From contig JAKOVH010000030.1 in NCBI GenBank assembly GCA_029782145.1, positions 372,001 to 436,000 of the forward strand: DNA of 64,000 nucleotides. The letters are read 5' to 3'. The notes under the pieces are model-generated. The model saw nothing but the letters and a program-made list of their open reading frames with translations. It did no database searches and was not told where the DNA came from. A program made the translations under genes and the position numbers. This stretch comes from Actinomycetes bacterium. GTDB lineage: Bacteria; Actinomycetota; Acidimicrobiia; Acidimicrobiales; Acidimicrobilacustridaceae. This document shows positions 1-7,821 of the stretch, piece by piece; the stretch's first letter is position 1; each line of letters starts with the position of its first letter.

Positions 1-1
1 C

Positions 2-439
2 GCCGACCTGGTGGGCGCCATGCGGGGCGCGGTCGAGCTGTCGGTCGACTACGCCAAGGAGCGGCGCCAGTACGGCACGGCCATCGGCTCGTTCCAGGCC
101 GTGCAGCACCTGCTCGCCGACGCCCACGTGCTCGCCGAGGGGTCGCGCAGCGTCGCCCTCCACGCGGCCTGGGCGGTCGACGCGCTGGCGCCCCGCGACG
201 CCCTCGCCGCGGCGGCGGTCGCCAAGGCCTACTGCGCCCGCGCCGCCCGCACGGTGGGCGAGACGGCCATCCAGGTCCACGGCGGCATCGGCAACACCTG
301 GGAGTGCCTGGCCCACGTGTTCGTGCGCCGCGCCCTGCTCGCCACCGACGTGCTCGGGGGCGAGGGCCCCAACCTCACGCGAGTGCTGGCCCACCACGGT
401 GTGGGCGACCAGACGGGAGCTGGCGATGGACTTCGGTGA
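2..439 (+). CDS. Acyl-CoA dehydrogenase, C-terminal part (5' end outside the window)
   Basis: The frame is open from base 2 and reads into the alpha-helical C-terminal domain of an acyl-CoA dehydrogenase; the N-terminal and beta domains lie upstream of the window. Visible family motifs are RRQYGTAIGSFQAVQH (flavin and dimer contacts) and HGGIGNTWE near the end, whose Glu is the likely catalytic base in this subgroup. The stop codon overlaps the next acyl-CoA dehydrogenase by 14 bp. Adjacent dehydrogenase genes of this kind often encode alpha2-beta2 enzymes acting on steroid or other bulky acyl-CoAs; this one would be the base-carrying subunit. Substrate unknown. Confidence 0.88.
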   Translation, partial: ADLVGAMRGAVELSVDYAKERRQYGTAIGSFQAVQHLLADAHVLAEGSRSVALHAAWAVDALAPRDALAAAAVAKAYCARAARTVGETAIQVHGGIGNTWECLAHVFVRRALLATDVLGGEGPNLTRVLAHHGVGDQTGAGDGLR

Positions 440-1556
440 CTCTCCGGCCGAGGCGGAGTTCCGCCAGCGGTTCCGGGCGTGGCTGGTCGACAACAACCCC
501 GGCCTGCCCGCCTCCTCCACCGACGACGACTACTGGGCCGGCCAGGCCGCCTGGCACCAGTCGCTCTACGACGCCGGCTTCTTCGGCCTGTCGTGGCCGA
601 CGGAGGTGGGCGGCCACGGCCTGCCCAGCGTCTACGACGCCATCCTCGACGAGGAGCTCGCCGCCGCCGGCGCCCCGCCCCGCCCGGGCCTGGGCTACCT
701 GGTGCACGGCATCCTCGAGCACGCCAACGACGACATCAAGGCCCGCTTCCTGCCCGGCCTGGTGAACGGCCGCGACCGCTGGTGCCAGGGGTTCAGCGAG
801 CCCGACGCCGGCTCCGACCTGGCGTCGCTGCGCACCCGCGCCGAGCGCGACGGCGACGAGTACGTGATCACCGGGCACAAGGTCTGGACCAGCTACTCCG
901 ACGACGCCGACTGGTGCCTGGTGCTGGCCCGCACCGACCACGAGGTGCCGCGCCACAAGGGCATCTCGGCGTTCGCGGTGGCGATGGACCAGCCCGGCAT
1001 CGAGCAGCGCCCGCTCAAGATGATCAACGGCATCACCAAGGAGTTCGGCGAGGTCGTCTTCGACGGGGCACGCGTGCCAGCCGCCAACATGATCGGCGAG
1101 CCCGGCGACGGCTGGCCGCTCGCCATGACGGTGGTGAGCCACGAGCGCGAGCCCGGCGAGCTGGGCTACGTGGCCCGCTACCGCAAGCTGGCCAAGGAGC
1201 TCACCGCCGCGGTGAAGGCCGACCCGACGGCCTACGACGCCGAGCAGGTCCGCCAGCTCGGCTGGGCGATCGTGGAGACCGAGATGCTGCGCCACCACGT
1301 GTCGCGCCGGCTGTCCGACCGCCTCGACGGCATCACCCACGGCCCCGAGGGCTCGGTCGACAAGCTGCTCATGACCTGGACCGAGCAAACGGTGGGGCAC
1401 GCCGCGCTCGGCATCGGCGGCGCCGACCACACCGGCGACGGCGACGACACCTGGCTGAAGGTGTACCTCTACAGCCGGGCCCAGAGCGTCATGGGCGGCA
1501 CCTCGCAGATCCAACGCAACCTCATCGCCCGGCGCATCCTGGGCCTGCCGGCGTGA
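426..1556 (+). CDS. Acyl-CoA dehydrogenase
   Basis: A 376-residue FAD acyl-CoA dehydrogenase with all three domains: an N-terminal helical domain, a middle beta domain with FSEPDAGSDLASL and TGHKVWTSY, and a C-terminal helical domain ending GGTSQIQRNLIARRILGLP. The ATG at 426 was chosen because GGGAGC lies just upstream; an in-frame GTG at 399 is less likely. At the place where medium-chain dehydrogenases carry the catalytic Glu (YEGTSQ) there is a Gly (GGTSQ), so the partner encoded just upstream, which keeps a Glu in GNTWE, may supply the base. The gene overlaps both neighbours, consistent with translational coupling. Confidence 0.9.
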   Translation: MDFGDSPAEAEFRQRFRAWLVDNNPGLPASSTDDDYWAGQAAWHQSLYDAGFFGLSWPTEVGGHGLPSVYDAILDEELAAAGAPPRPGLGYLVHGILEHANDDIKARFLPGLVNGRDRWCQGFSEPDAGSDLASLRTRAERDGDEYVITGHKVWTSYSDDADWCLVLARTDHEVPRHKGISAFAVAMDQPGIEQRPLKMINGITKEFGEVVFDGARVPAANMIGEPGDGWPLAMTVVSHEREPGELGYVARYRKLAKELTAAVKADPTAYDAEQVRQLGWAIVETEMLRHHVSRRLSDRLDGITHGPEGSVDKLLMTWTEQTVGHAALGIGGADHTGDGDDTWLKVYLYSRAQSVMGGTSQIQRNLIARRILGLPA

Positions 1557-1969
1557 GCGAGACCGCCGGTCGTCTCGTGGTCGAGGACCAGCTGGCGGTG
1601 CAGCGGGTGCTCGCCGAGTACTGCCACCGCATGGACGCCGGCGACTTCGAGGCGGTGGTCGAGCTGTTCACCCCGGACGGCACCTTCTCGTTCGGCCGGC
1701 GGTCCGCCACGGGCCGCGACGCGCTGGTGGCCTGGTTCGGCGAGAACCACCCGCCCGAGCAGCGCGGCCTGCACGCCACGACCGACCTGGTCGTCGACCT
1801 CGACGACGACGGCCGGGCCCGGGCGGTGTCCAGTTACCTGTTCGTGCGCTGGATCGACGGGGCGCTCGTCACCGAGACGGCGGGCCGCTACCACGACGTG
1901 CTCGTGCGCGGCGACGGCGGTTGGCTCATCGAGCACCGGGAGGCCCGGATGCTGCGCCCGCCGCGGTGA
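1553..1969 (+). CDS. SnoaL-like (NTF2-fold) protein
   Basis: A 138-residue NTF2-fold protein. The pattern LAEYCHRMDAGDFEAVVELF followed by FTPDGTF is typical of SnoaL-like cyclases, dehydratases and isomerases. The GTG start overlaps the preceding stop in a GTGA arrangement, so it is translated with the dehydrogenase pair. A related 132-residue protein follows the second dehydrogenase pair at 5022, which suggests a working link with these dehydrogenases, perhaps hydration/dehydration of the enoyl-CoA product or accessory binding. No catalytic residues can be assigned with confidence. Confidence 0.8.
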   Translation: MSETAGRLVVEDQLAVQRVLAEYCHRMDAGDFEAVVELFTPDGTFSFGRRSATGRDALVAWFGENHPPEQRGLHATTDLVVDLDDDGRARAVSSYLFVRWIDGALVTETAGRYHDVLVRGDGGWLIEHREARMLRPPR

Positions 1970-2033
1970 CGCCCGATGGTGCCCGGCGAGGCAGCAGCGA
2001 CGATCTGTCGACCGACGAGACGGAGGAACAGCG

Positions 2034-2828
2034 ATGGCTGACGGTGTGACCGAGCGGGGGCCCAACGGCGAGCTGGTGGTCGAGGCCAGGGGACCGGTGC
2101 GGATCGTGACGCTCAACCGGCCCGCCGCCCTCAACGCCGCCAACGACGTGCTGCACGGCGAGCTGGCCCGCGTCTGGCCCGAGCTCGACGCCGACCCCGA
2201 GGTCCGCGCCATCGTGCTCACCGGCGCCGGCGACGCCTTCTCGGCCGGTGGCGACCTCAACCTGCTCGACCGCATGGTGGTCGACACCGAGCTGCGGGCC
2301 GCCGTCATGGCCGAGGGCGTCGACATCGTTCGCGGCATGACCGCCGTGCGGGTGCCGATCATCGCGGCCGTGAACGGGCCGGCCGTGGGCCTGGGGTGCA
2401 GCCTGGCGTCGATGAGCGACCTCGTGGTGGTCGACGAGCGGGCCTACTTCGCCGACCCCCACGTGGCCCTGGGCCTCGTGGCCGCCGACGGCGGCGCGCT
2501 GGTGTGGCCGCTGCTCACCAGCCTGCTGCGGGCCAAGGAGTACATCCTGCTCGGCGAGCGGCTGCCCGCCGAGACGGCGGTGCAGCTCGGGTTGGCCAAC
2601 CGGGTCGCGCCGGCCGGCACGTCGGTGGAGGTCGCCCTCGAGCTGGCCGAGCGCATGGCCGCCCTGCCGCCCCAGTCCGTGCGTGAGTCGAAGGCCGTCC
2701 TGAACGACGCGCTGCGCCGAGCGGTGGCCACGGTGCTCGACCCGGCCATCGAGGCGGAGACGGCGTCGTTCGACGAGGAGGCGTTCCAGGCCAACCTGGC
2801 CCGCATGCTGCGGCGCTCCGAGGGCTGA
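2034..2828 (+). CDS. Enoyl-CoA hydratase/isomerase (crotonase) family protein
   Basis: A 264-residue crotonase-fold protein with the oxyanion-hole segments DAFSAGGDLNLL and NGPAVGLG. A GGAGG ribosome site lies at 2022-2026 before the ATG. The two Glu residues that activate water in classical hydratases (positions 144 and 164 of the rat enzyme) align here with Ser (GCSLA) and His (ADPHV), while an Asp occurs in the following VAADGG loop. Hydration by the classical mechanism is therefore uncertain; isomerase, thioesterase or another crotonase reaction is possible. It lies between two dehydrogenase/SnoaL modules in one gene run. Confidence 0.86.
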   Translation: MADGVTERGPNGELVVEARGPVRIVTLNRPAALNAANDVLHGELARVWPELDADPEVRAIVLTGAGDAFSAGGDLNLLDRMVVDTELRAAVMAEGVDIVRGMTAVRVPIIAAVNGPAVGLGCSLASMSDLVVVDERAYFADPHVALGLVAADGGALVWPLLTSLLRAKEYILLGERLPAETAVQLGLANRVAPAGTSVEVALELAERMAALPPQSVRESKAVLNDALRRAVATVLDPAIEAETASFDEEAFQANLARMLRRSEG

Positions 2829-2834
2829 GCCACG

Positions 2835-3863
2835 GTGGCCGCGGCATCGACCGCCACTGCCTCCGCGGACGAGATCCGCCAGCTGCGCGACGCGCTGCGC
2901 GGCATGCTCGGCACCGCCGAGCAGGGCGCGCCGCCGGCGCCCGATGCCGGGTGGCGCAGTGGCTGGCCGGCGCTGGCCGAGATGGGCGTCACCTCCTTCT
3001 GCGTCGGCGAGGAGAAGGGCGGCTTCGGCCTCGACGTGCGGGCGGCGGCGGCCACGGCCTCCGAGCTCGGGGCGGCCCTGCACGCCAGCCCCTACGCCGG
3101 CCTGGTCGCGGCCACGCGGGCCCTGTCGGCGAGCGACGACCCGGTGGCCGCCGAGGTGCTGCCCGCGGTGCTCGCCGGCGAGCGGGTCGCCGCCTTCGGG
3201 CGGATCGATCACAGCGGGCGGGTCGCCCGGGTGGTCGACGGCGCGCCCGACGCGGACCTGCTGGTGCTCGCCCGCCCCGGCGACGACGAGCTGGTGCTGC
3301 TCACCGACGGGGCCGCGTGGAGCGTCGACACCTCCCTCGAGGGCTTCGACGTGTCCCGCACCTGCGGCGACGTCACCGTCGACCCGAGCCTCGCTCGGCC
3401 GCTGGGCGCCGATCCGGTGGCCGTGCAGCTGCACCGGCTGCTCCTCGCCGCCGACGCCGTGGGCTGCGTCCGGCGGATGGTCGACCGGACGGTGGCCTAC
3501 GCCGGCGAGCGCGTCGCCTTCGGGCGGCCCATCGGCGGCTTCCAGGCCGTGCAGCACCGCCTGGCCGACCACGCCGTGCGCGCCCGGGGCATGGCCCTCG
3601 CCGTCGACGAGGCCGCCGGGTCGGTGGCGTCGGCCTCACCCGGCGCGGCCCGTGCCGTGGCGGTGGCCGAGGTGGCGGTCAGCGCCAGCGCCACCCGAGT
3701 CCTGCACGACCTGCTGCAGCTCACCGGCGCCATCGGCTTCACGTGGGAGTACGGCCTGCACTTCTTCGAGCGCCGGGTGCACCACGACGCCCGGCTGGCC
3801 GCCAACCCGCGGGCCGCGGTGCGGGCGTTGGCCACGATCGAGGGGTGGACCGGTGCGCGCTGA
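2835..3863 (+). CDS. Acyl-CoA dehydrogenase, base-carrying subunit type
   Basis: A 342-residue divergent acyl-CoA dehydrogenase starting at GTG, 6 bp after the crotonase stop. The N-terminal and middle domains are short and poorly conserved (the middle domain lacks the usual SEP.AGSD motif), but the C-terminal domain is typical: ERVAFGRPIGGFQAVQH and GAIGFTWEYGLHFFERR with the probable base Glu. This is the pattern of the regulatory-looking or base-carrying partner in heteromeric dehydrogenases. It overlaps the next dehydrogenase gene by 11 bp, so the two products are probably made together. Confidence 0.86.
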   Translation: MAAASTATASADEIRQLRDALRGMLGTAEQGAPPAPDAGWRSGWPALAEMGVTSFCVGEEKGGFGLDVRAAAATASELGAALHASPYAGLVAATRALSASDDPVAAEVLPAVLAGERVAAFGRIDHSGRVARVVDGAPDADLLVLARPGDDELVLLTDGAAWSVDTSLEGFDVSRTCGDVTVDPSLARPLGADPVAVQLHRLLLAADAVGCVRRMVDRTVAYAGERVAFGRPIGGFQAVQHRLADHAVRARGMALAVDEAAGSVASASPGAARAVAVAEVAVSASATRVLHDLLQLTGAIGFTWEYGLHFFERRVHHDARLAANPRAAVRALATIEGWTGAR

Positions 3864-5025
3864 CGCCGAGGTCGAGGCCTTCCGGGCCGAGGTGCGCGCC
3901 TTCATCGCCGAGCACGGGCCCGCGCTGCGCGCCGAGGGCCTGCGGGTGCCACGCGACGCCGACGAGGAGCGCCGCATCCGCGCCTGGCTCGGTTCGCTCT
4001 ACGAGGCGGGCTACCTCGGTGGCGGCTGGCCCGAGGAGTGGGGCGGTCGGCCGGACCACCTGCCCGTGCACGACCTGGTGGTGATGGAGGAGCTGATCCG
4101 CGCCCGCGCCTACCGCCCGCTCGACCAGGTCATGCTGGCCGCCCACGAGATCATCGAGTTCGGCAGCGACGACCAGAAGCGCGAGCTGCTGCCGAAGATC
4201 CGCTCGGGCGAGCACGTCTGGTGCCAGCTGTTCAGCGAGCCCGACGCGGGCAGCGACCTGGCGTCGCTGCGCACCAGGGCCGAGCCGGTCGACGGCGGCT
4301 TCGTCGTCACCGGCCAGAAGATCTGGAGCACCGACGCCCAGTGGGCCGACATGGGCGTGCTGCTCGCCCGCACCGATCCCACGGTCGACCGCCACGCCGG
4401 CATCACCGCCTTCGTGGTGCCGATGGGCCTGCCCGGCATCGAGGTGCGGCCCATCCGGGAGATGACCGGCGACGCCGAGTTCTGCGAGGTCTTCCTCGAC
4501 GAGGTCCGCCTCGGCTCCGAGCACGTGCTGGGCGAGGTCGACGACGGCTGGCGGGTGGTGACCTCGGGCCTGGCCTCCGAGCGGGCCTTCGTCGGCGCCA
4601 ACGCCCTGCAGCTCGAGATGATGTTCGCCGACCTCGTGGCGCTCGCCCGCGCCGCCCGCCTGCCCGACGGCAGCGCCGCCATCGACCACGAGGACGTGCA
4701 GGCCCAGCTGGCCGTGGCCCTGGCCCGGGTGGAGGAGGCCAACCTCATCACCCGCGACACCGTCGAGCGCATCCTCGTCGACGACGAGCACCCGAGCGAC
4801 GGGCCCGTGGCCAAGCTGAGCTACACCGAGACCAACGTGGCGCTGTGCGAGGCGGCCCTCGAGCTGCTGGCCGGCGCCGCCACGATCGGCGAGGAGGGCC
4901 GCGAGGTGGCCGAACGGTGGCGGCACGACTTCTTGTGGAGCCGGGCGCTCACCATCTCCGGTGGCGCGTCGGAGATCATGCGGGGCCTCATCGGCCGCCA
5001 GCTGCTGGGGCTCCCGCGGGCATGA
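3853..5025 (+). CDS. Acyl-CoA dehydrogenase
   Basis: A 390-residue acyl-CoA dehydrogenase. The GTG at 3853 overlaps the end of the preceding dehydrogenase. Family motifs are FSEPDAGSDLASLRTRAEP, VVTGQKIWST and the C-terminal SGGASEIMRGLIGRQLLGLP. As in the protein at 426, the residue aligned with the medium-chain catalytic Glu is Gly, so it probably pairs with the GFTWE subunit at 2835. Its middle-domain motifs are intact, so it should bind FAD and acyl-CoA. Substrate unknown; the genes downstream (P450 remnant, DUF35/thiolase pair) fit sterol-like or branched acyl chains. Confidence 0.9.
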   Translation: MRADAEVEAFRAEVRAFIAEHGPALRAEGLRVPRDADEERRIRAWLGSLYEAGYLGGGWPEEWGGRPDHLPVHDLVVMEELIRARAYRPLDQVMLAAHEIIEFGSDDQKRELLPKIRSGEHVWCQLFSEPDAGSDLASLRTRAEPVDGGFVVTGQKIWSTDAQWADMGVLLARTDPTVDRHAGITAFVVPMGLPGIEVRPIREMTGDAEFCEVFLDEVRLGSEHVLGEVDDGWRVVTSGLASERAFVGANALQLEMMFADLVALARAARLPDGSAAIDHEDVQAQLAVALARVEEANLITRDTVERILVDDEHPSDGPVAKLSYTETNVALCEAALELLAGAATIGEEGREVAERWRHDFLWSRALTISGGASEIMRGLIGRQLLGLPRA

Positions 5026-5420
5026 GCGGCCTGCCCACCCCGGCCGACGACATCGCCATCCGCGACCTGCTGGCCCGCTACTGCCTGCTGCTGGACCTCG
5101 ACGACGTCGAGGGCTGGGTCGCCCTGTTCACCGCCGATGCCGCCTACGAGGTCTACGGCCGCACCTTCGACGGTCACGACGGCCTGCGCCGCATGGCCAC
5201 CGGTGCGCCGGGAGGGCTCCATCTCGGCGGGCCCCCCGTGATCGAGGTCGACGGCGACCGAGCCTCCACGTTGCGCAACCTGCTCTTCGTCGAGCGCACC
5301 ACCGGCGAGGCCCGCCACGCCGTCTACGACGACGACCTGGTGCGCACCCCCGACGGCTGGCGCATCGCCCGCACCCGCTGCCGCTTCATCGTGGCCGACG
5401 GCCTCAGCGACCGCCCGTAG
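5022..5420 (+). CDS. SnoaL-like (NTF2-fold) protein
   Basis: A 132-residue NTF2-fold protein whose ATG overlaps the preceding stop (ATGA). The segment IRDLLARYCLLLDLDDVEGW followed by VALFTADAAYEV matches the SnoaL-like pattern and resembles the protein at 1553, so each paired-dehydrogenase module ends with one such gene. It ends 7 bp from the convergent P450 remnant. Role inferred only from the fold and position. Confidence 0.8.
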   Translation: MSGLPTPADDIAIRDLLARYCLLLDLDDVEGWVALFTADAAYEVYGRTFDGHDGLRRMATGAPGGLHLGGPPVIEVDGDRASTLRNLLFVERTTGEARHAVYDDDLVRTPDGWRIARTRCRFIVADGLSDRP

Positions 5421-5427
5421 CGCCGCC

Positions 5428-6072
5428 TCAGCCGGCCACCACCGGCAGCCGCTCCCAGCCCCGCACGTTCGGGGTGTGGGCCTGCTTGGCGCCGTCCCAG
5501 TCGACCTCCCAGTCGGGGAAGCGGTTCAGCACCTCGTCGAGGGCCACCCGACCCTCGAGGCGGGCCAGCGCTGCGCCCAGGCAGAAGTGCAGGCCGTAGC
5601 CGAAGCTCTGGTGGTGGTCGATGTCGCGGTGGACGTCGAAGCGGTCGGCGTCGACGAAGTGGCGCTCGTCGCGGTTGGCCGAGCCGTTGAGCAGCACCAT
5701 GATCGTGCCCTCGGGCAGGCTCTGGCCGTGGTGCTCGACGGGCCGCGAGGTCACCCGGGCCTGCACGGGAGACGAGGCCTCGTAGCGCAGGACCTCCTCG
5801 ATGGCGCCGGGCACGAGCGACCGGTCGGCCGCCACCTCACGGCGCTGGTCGGGGTGCTCGCCCAGCAGCTTGCCGGTCCAGCCGATGAGGCGGGTCGTGG
5901 TCTCGTTGCCCGCCCCGGCGAGCAGCATCACGTAGGTGAGCACCTCGTCGTTGCTCAGCCGCCGGGTGACGCCCGTGTCGTCGACGAGCTCGGCCTCGAG
6001 CAGCTCGGTCATGAGGTCGTGCACGTCGTGGGCCGGCGGGTCCTCCATGAGGATGAGGCCGGCGGTCAGCAT
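5428..6072 (-). pseudogene. Truncated cytochrome P450 (C-terminal half)
   Basis: From the ATG at 6072 this reads 214 residues of P450, about half the usual 400. It keeps the I-helix oxygen-binding segment (LLAGAGNETTTRLIG), the ExxR motif (EEVLRYE) and the heme-thiolate loop (FGYGLHFCLGAALAR). The N-terminal half (helices A to about H) is missing: only some 135 bp separate the start from a divergent gene and no P450 sequence is visible there. The first residues, LILMEDPPAHDVHDLMTELL, look like the B'/C-region DPP.H motif joined directly to the pre-I-helix region, so an internal in-frame deletion is possible. The product could not fold as a normal P450. Confidence 0.72.
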
Positions 6073-6207
6073 CGGGCGCCTGCGCTCGGCTCCGTGCGTC
6101 GGCTGTGGCTGCGGACTGTAGCTGCGCCCCGACCATGCGACCTGACGTCGACGTCGACATCGGAAATGGCCTACTGTCCGGGTGCCGGCGCACTTGGAGG
6201 TACCGCC

Positions 6208-6636
6208 TTGGCCCAGATCGCGTTCGCCCCCGATGTCTTCACCTGGCCCGCCGACGAGCCCAGGCTGATCGGGGGTCGCTGCACCAGCTGCGGCACCGTC
6301 ACCTTCCCGGTGTGGCCGTCGTGCGCCCGCTGCGGCTCGACCGAGGTGGAGCAGCACCTCCTCCCGCGGCGGGGCACGTTGTGGACCTTCACCACCCAGG
6401 AGTTCCTGCCCAAGGAGCCCTACGCCGGCGGCGAGACCGCCGAGACGTTCCGGCCCTACGGCATCGGCCTGGTGCAGCTCGACGACGAGGTGCGGGTCGA
6501 GGCCCGGCTCACCGAGAGCGACCCCGCCACGCTGCGCATCGGGATGGAGATGGAGCTGGTCGTCGTGCCGTTCCGCACCGACGACGACGGCACCGAGGTC
6601 ATGGTCTACGCGTTCGCGCCGGTGGAGGGGAGCTGA
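6208..6636 (+). CDS. DUF35 OB-fold zinc-ribbon protein (thiolase partner)
   Basis: A 142-residue DUF35 protein: an N-terminal rubredoxin-like zinc ribbon (CTSC and CARC, 12 residues apart) followed by an OB-fold. The TTG start at 6208 is chosen because GGAGG lies 7 nt upstream (6196-6200) and no ATG or GTG fits. In sterol side-chain pathways DUF35 proteins or domains bind thiolase-fold enzymes (for example ChsH2 with Ltp2). The stop is followed one base later by such a thiolase-like gene, so a two-protein complex is likely. Confidence 0.85.
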   Translation: MAQIAFAPDVFTWPADEPRLIGGRCTSCGTVTFPVWPSCARCGSTEVEQHLLPRRGTLWTFTTQEFLPKEPYAGGETAETFRPYGIGLVQLDDEVRVEARLTESDPATLRIGMEMELVVVPFRTDDDGTEVMVYAFAPVEGS

Positions 6637-6637
6637 C

Positions 6638-7783
6638 ATGGTCGACGTCGCCATCATCGGGGTCGGGCTGCACCCCTTCGGCCGGTTCGGCCCGAAGTCG
6701 GCCATCGACATGGGCGCCGACGCCATCCGGGCGGCCCTCGCCGACGCCGGCGTGCAGTGGGCCGACGTGCAGTTCGCCTTCGGCGGCAGCTTCGAGGTCG
6801 ACAACCCCGACGCCGTCACCAGCCGCCTGGGGCTCACCGGCATCCCCTTCATGGACGTCTACAACGGCTGCGCCACCGCGGCCACGGCGCTGTCGCTCAC
6901 GGCCGACGCCATCCGCTCGGGCCAGTACGACCTCGGCGTCGCCGTCGGCATGGACAAGCACGAGCCCGGCGCCTTCACGTCCGACCCCGTCGACTACGCG
7001 GCGCCGCCCTGGTACGGCGAGATCGGCCACTTCCTCACCACGAAGTTCTTCGCCATGAAGATCAACCGGTACATGCACGACCACGGGATCTCGGATCGCA
7101 CCCTTGCCCGGGTGGCGGCGAAGAACTACCGCAACGGCGTGCTCAACCCCAACGCCTTCCGGCGCAAGCCCATCAGCGAGGACGACATCCTCGCCTCGCG
7201 GATGCTCAACTACCCGCTCACCCAGTACATGTTCTGCTCGCCCGACGAGGGGGCGGCGGCAGTCGTGCTGTGCCGGGCCGACATCGCCCATCGCTACACC
7301 TCCACGCCCGTGTACCTGCGGGCCTCCACCGTGCGCACCCGCCGCTTCGGCGCCTTCGAGGTGCACGCCTCGTGGGCGGCGGTCGAGCAGGACGCCGCGC
7401 CCACCGTCTACGCGTCGAAGGCGGCCTACGAGCAGGCCGGGATCGGCCCCGACGACGTCGACGTCATCCAGCTGCAGGACACCGACGCCGGCGCCGAGGT
7501 CATCCACATGGCCGAGAACGGCTTCTGCGCCGACGGCGACCAGGAGCAGCTGCTCGCCGACGGGGCCACCGAGATCGGCGGACCGCTGCCGGTCAACACC
7601 GACGGCGGCCTGATCGCCAACGGCGAGCCCATCGGCGCGTCTGGCCTGCGCCAGGTGCACGAGCTGGTCCTCCAGCTGCGGGGGCAGGCCGGCGAGCGGC
7701 AGGTGCCGGGCAACCCGCGGGTCGGCTACGCCCAGCTCTACGGCGCACCCGGCACGGCGGGCGTGTCGATCGTGTCGCTGTAG
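6638..7783 (+). CDS. Thiolase-like protein (lipid-transfer/aldolase type)
   Basis: A 381-residue thiolase-superfamily protein. The N-terminal nucleophile region reads VYNGCATAATAL with Cys in the expected place. The C-terminal half has QLQDTDAGAEVIH and a G-rich loop (IGASGLRQVHEL) in place of the usual GGG(I/V)A thiolase motif. This belongs to the non-decarboxylating lipid-transfer-protein/aldolase branch that works with DUF35 partners, for example retro-aldol or thiolytic cleavage of side-chain beta-oxidation intermediates. Starts one base after the DUF35 stop. Whether it acts as a thiolase or an aldolase cannot be settled from sequence alone. Confidence 0.84.
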   Translation: MVDVAIIGVGLHPFGRFGPKSAIDMGADAIRAALADAGVQWADVQFAFGGSFEVDNPDAVTSRLGLTGIPFMDVYNGCATAATALSLTADAIRSGQYDLGVAVGMDKHEPGAFTSDPVDYAAPPWYGEIGHFLTTKFFAMKINRYMHDHGISDRTLARVAAKNYRNGVLNPNAFRRKPISEDDILASRMLNYPLTQYMFCSPDEGAAAVVLCRADIAHRYTSTPVYLRASTVRTRRFGAFEVHASWAAVEQDAAPTVYASKAAYEQAGIGPDDVDVIQLQDTDAGAEVIHMAENGFCADGDQEQLLADGATEIGGPLPVNTDGGLIANGEPIGASGLRQVHELVLQLRGQAGERQVPGNPRVGYAQLYGAPGTAGVSIVSL

Positions 7784-7821
7784 GTTCGCGCCGCCCGCAC
7801 ACCAGCAGAGAGGGAGATCAC

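Noticed and set aside
1469-3572. Large minus-strand frames opposite the dehydrogenase operon
   Set aside because: They overlap overlapping, motif-rich plus-strand genes and have no motifs or ribosome sites of their own.
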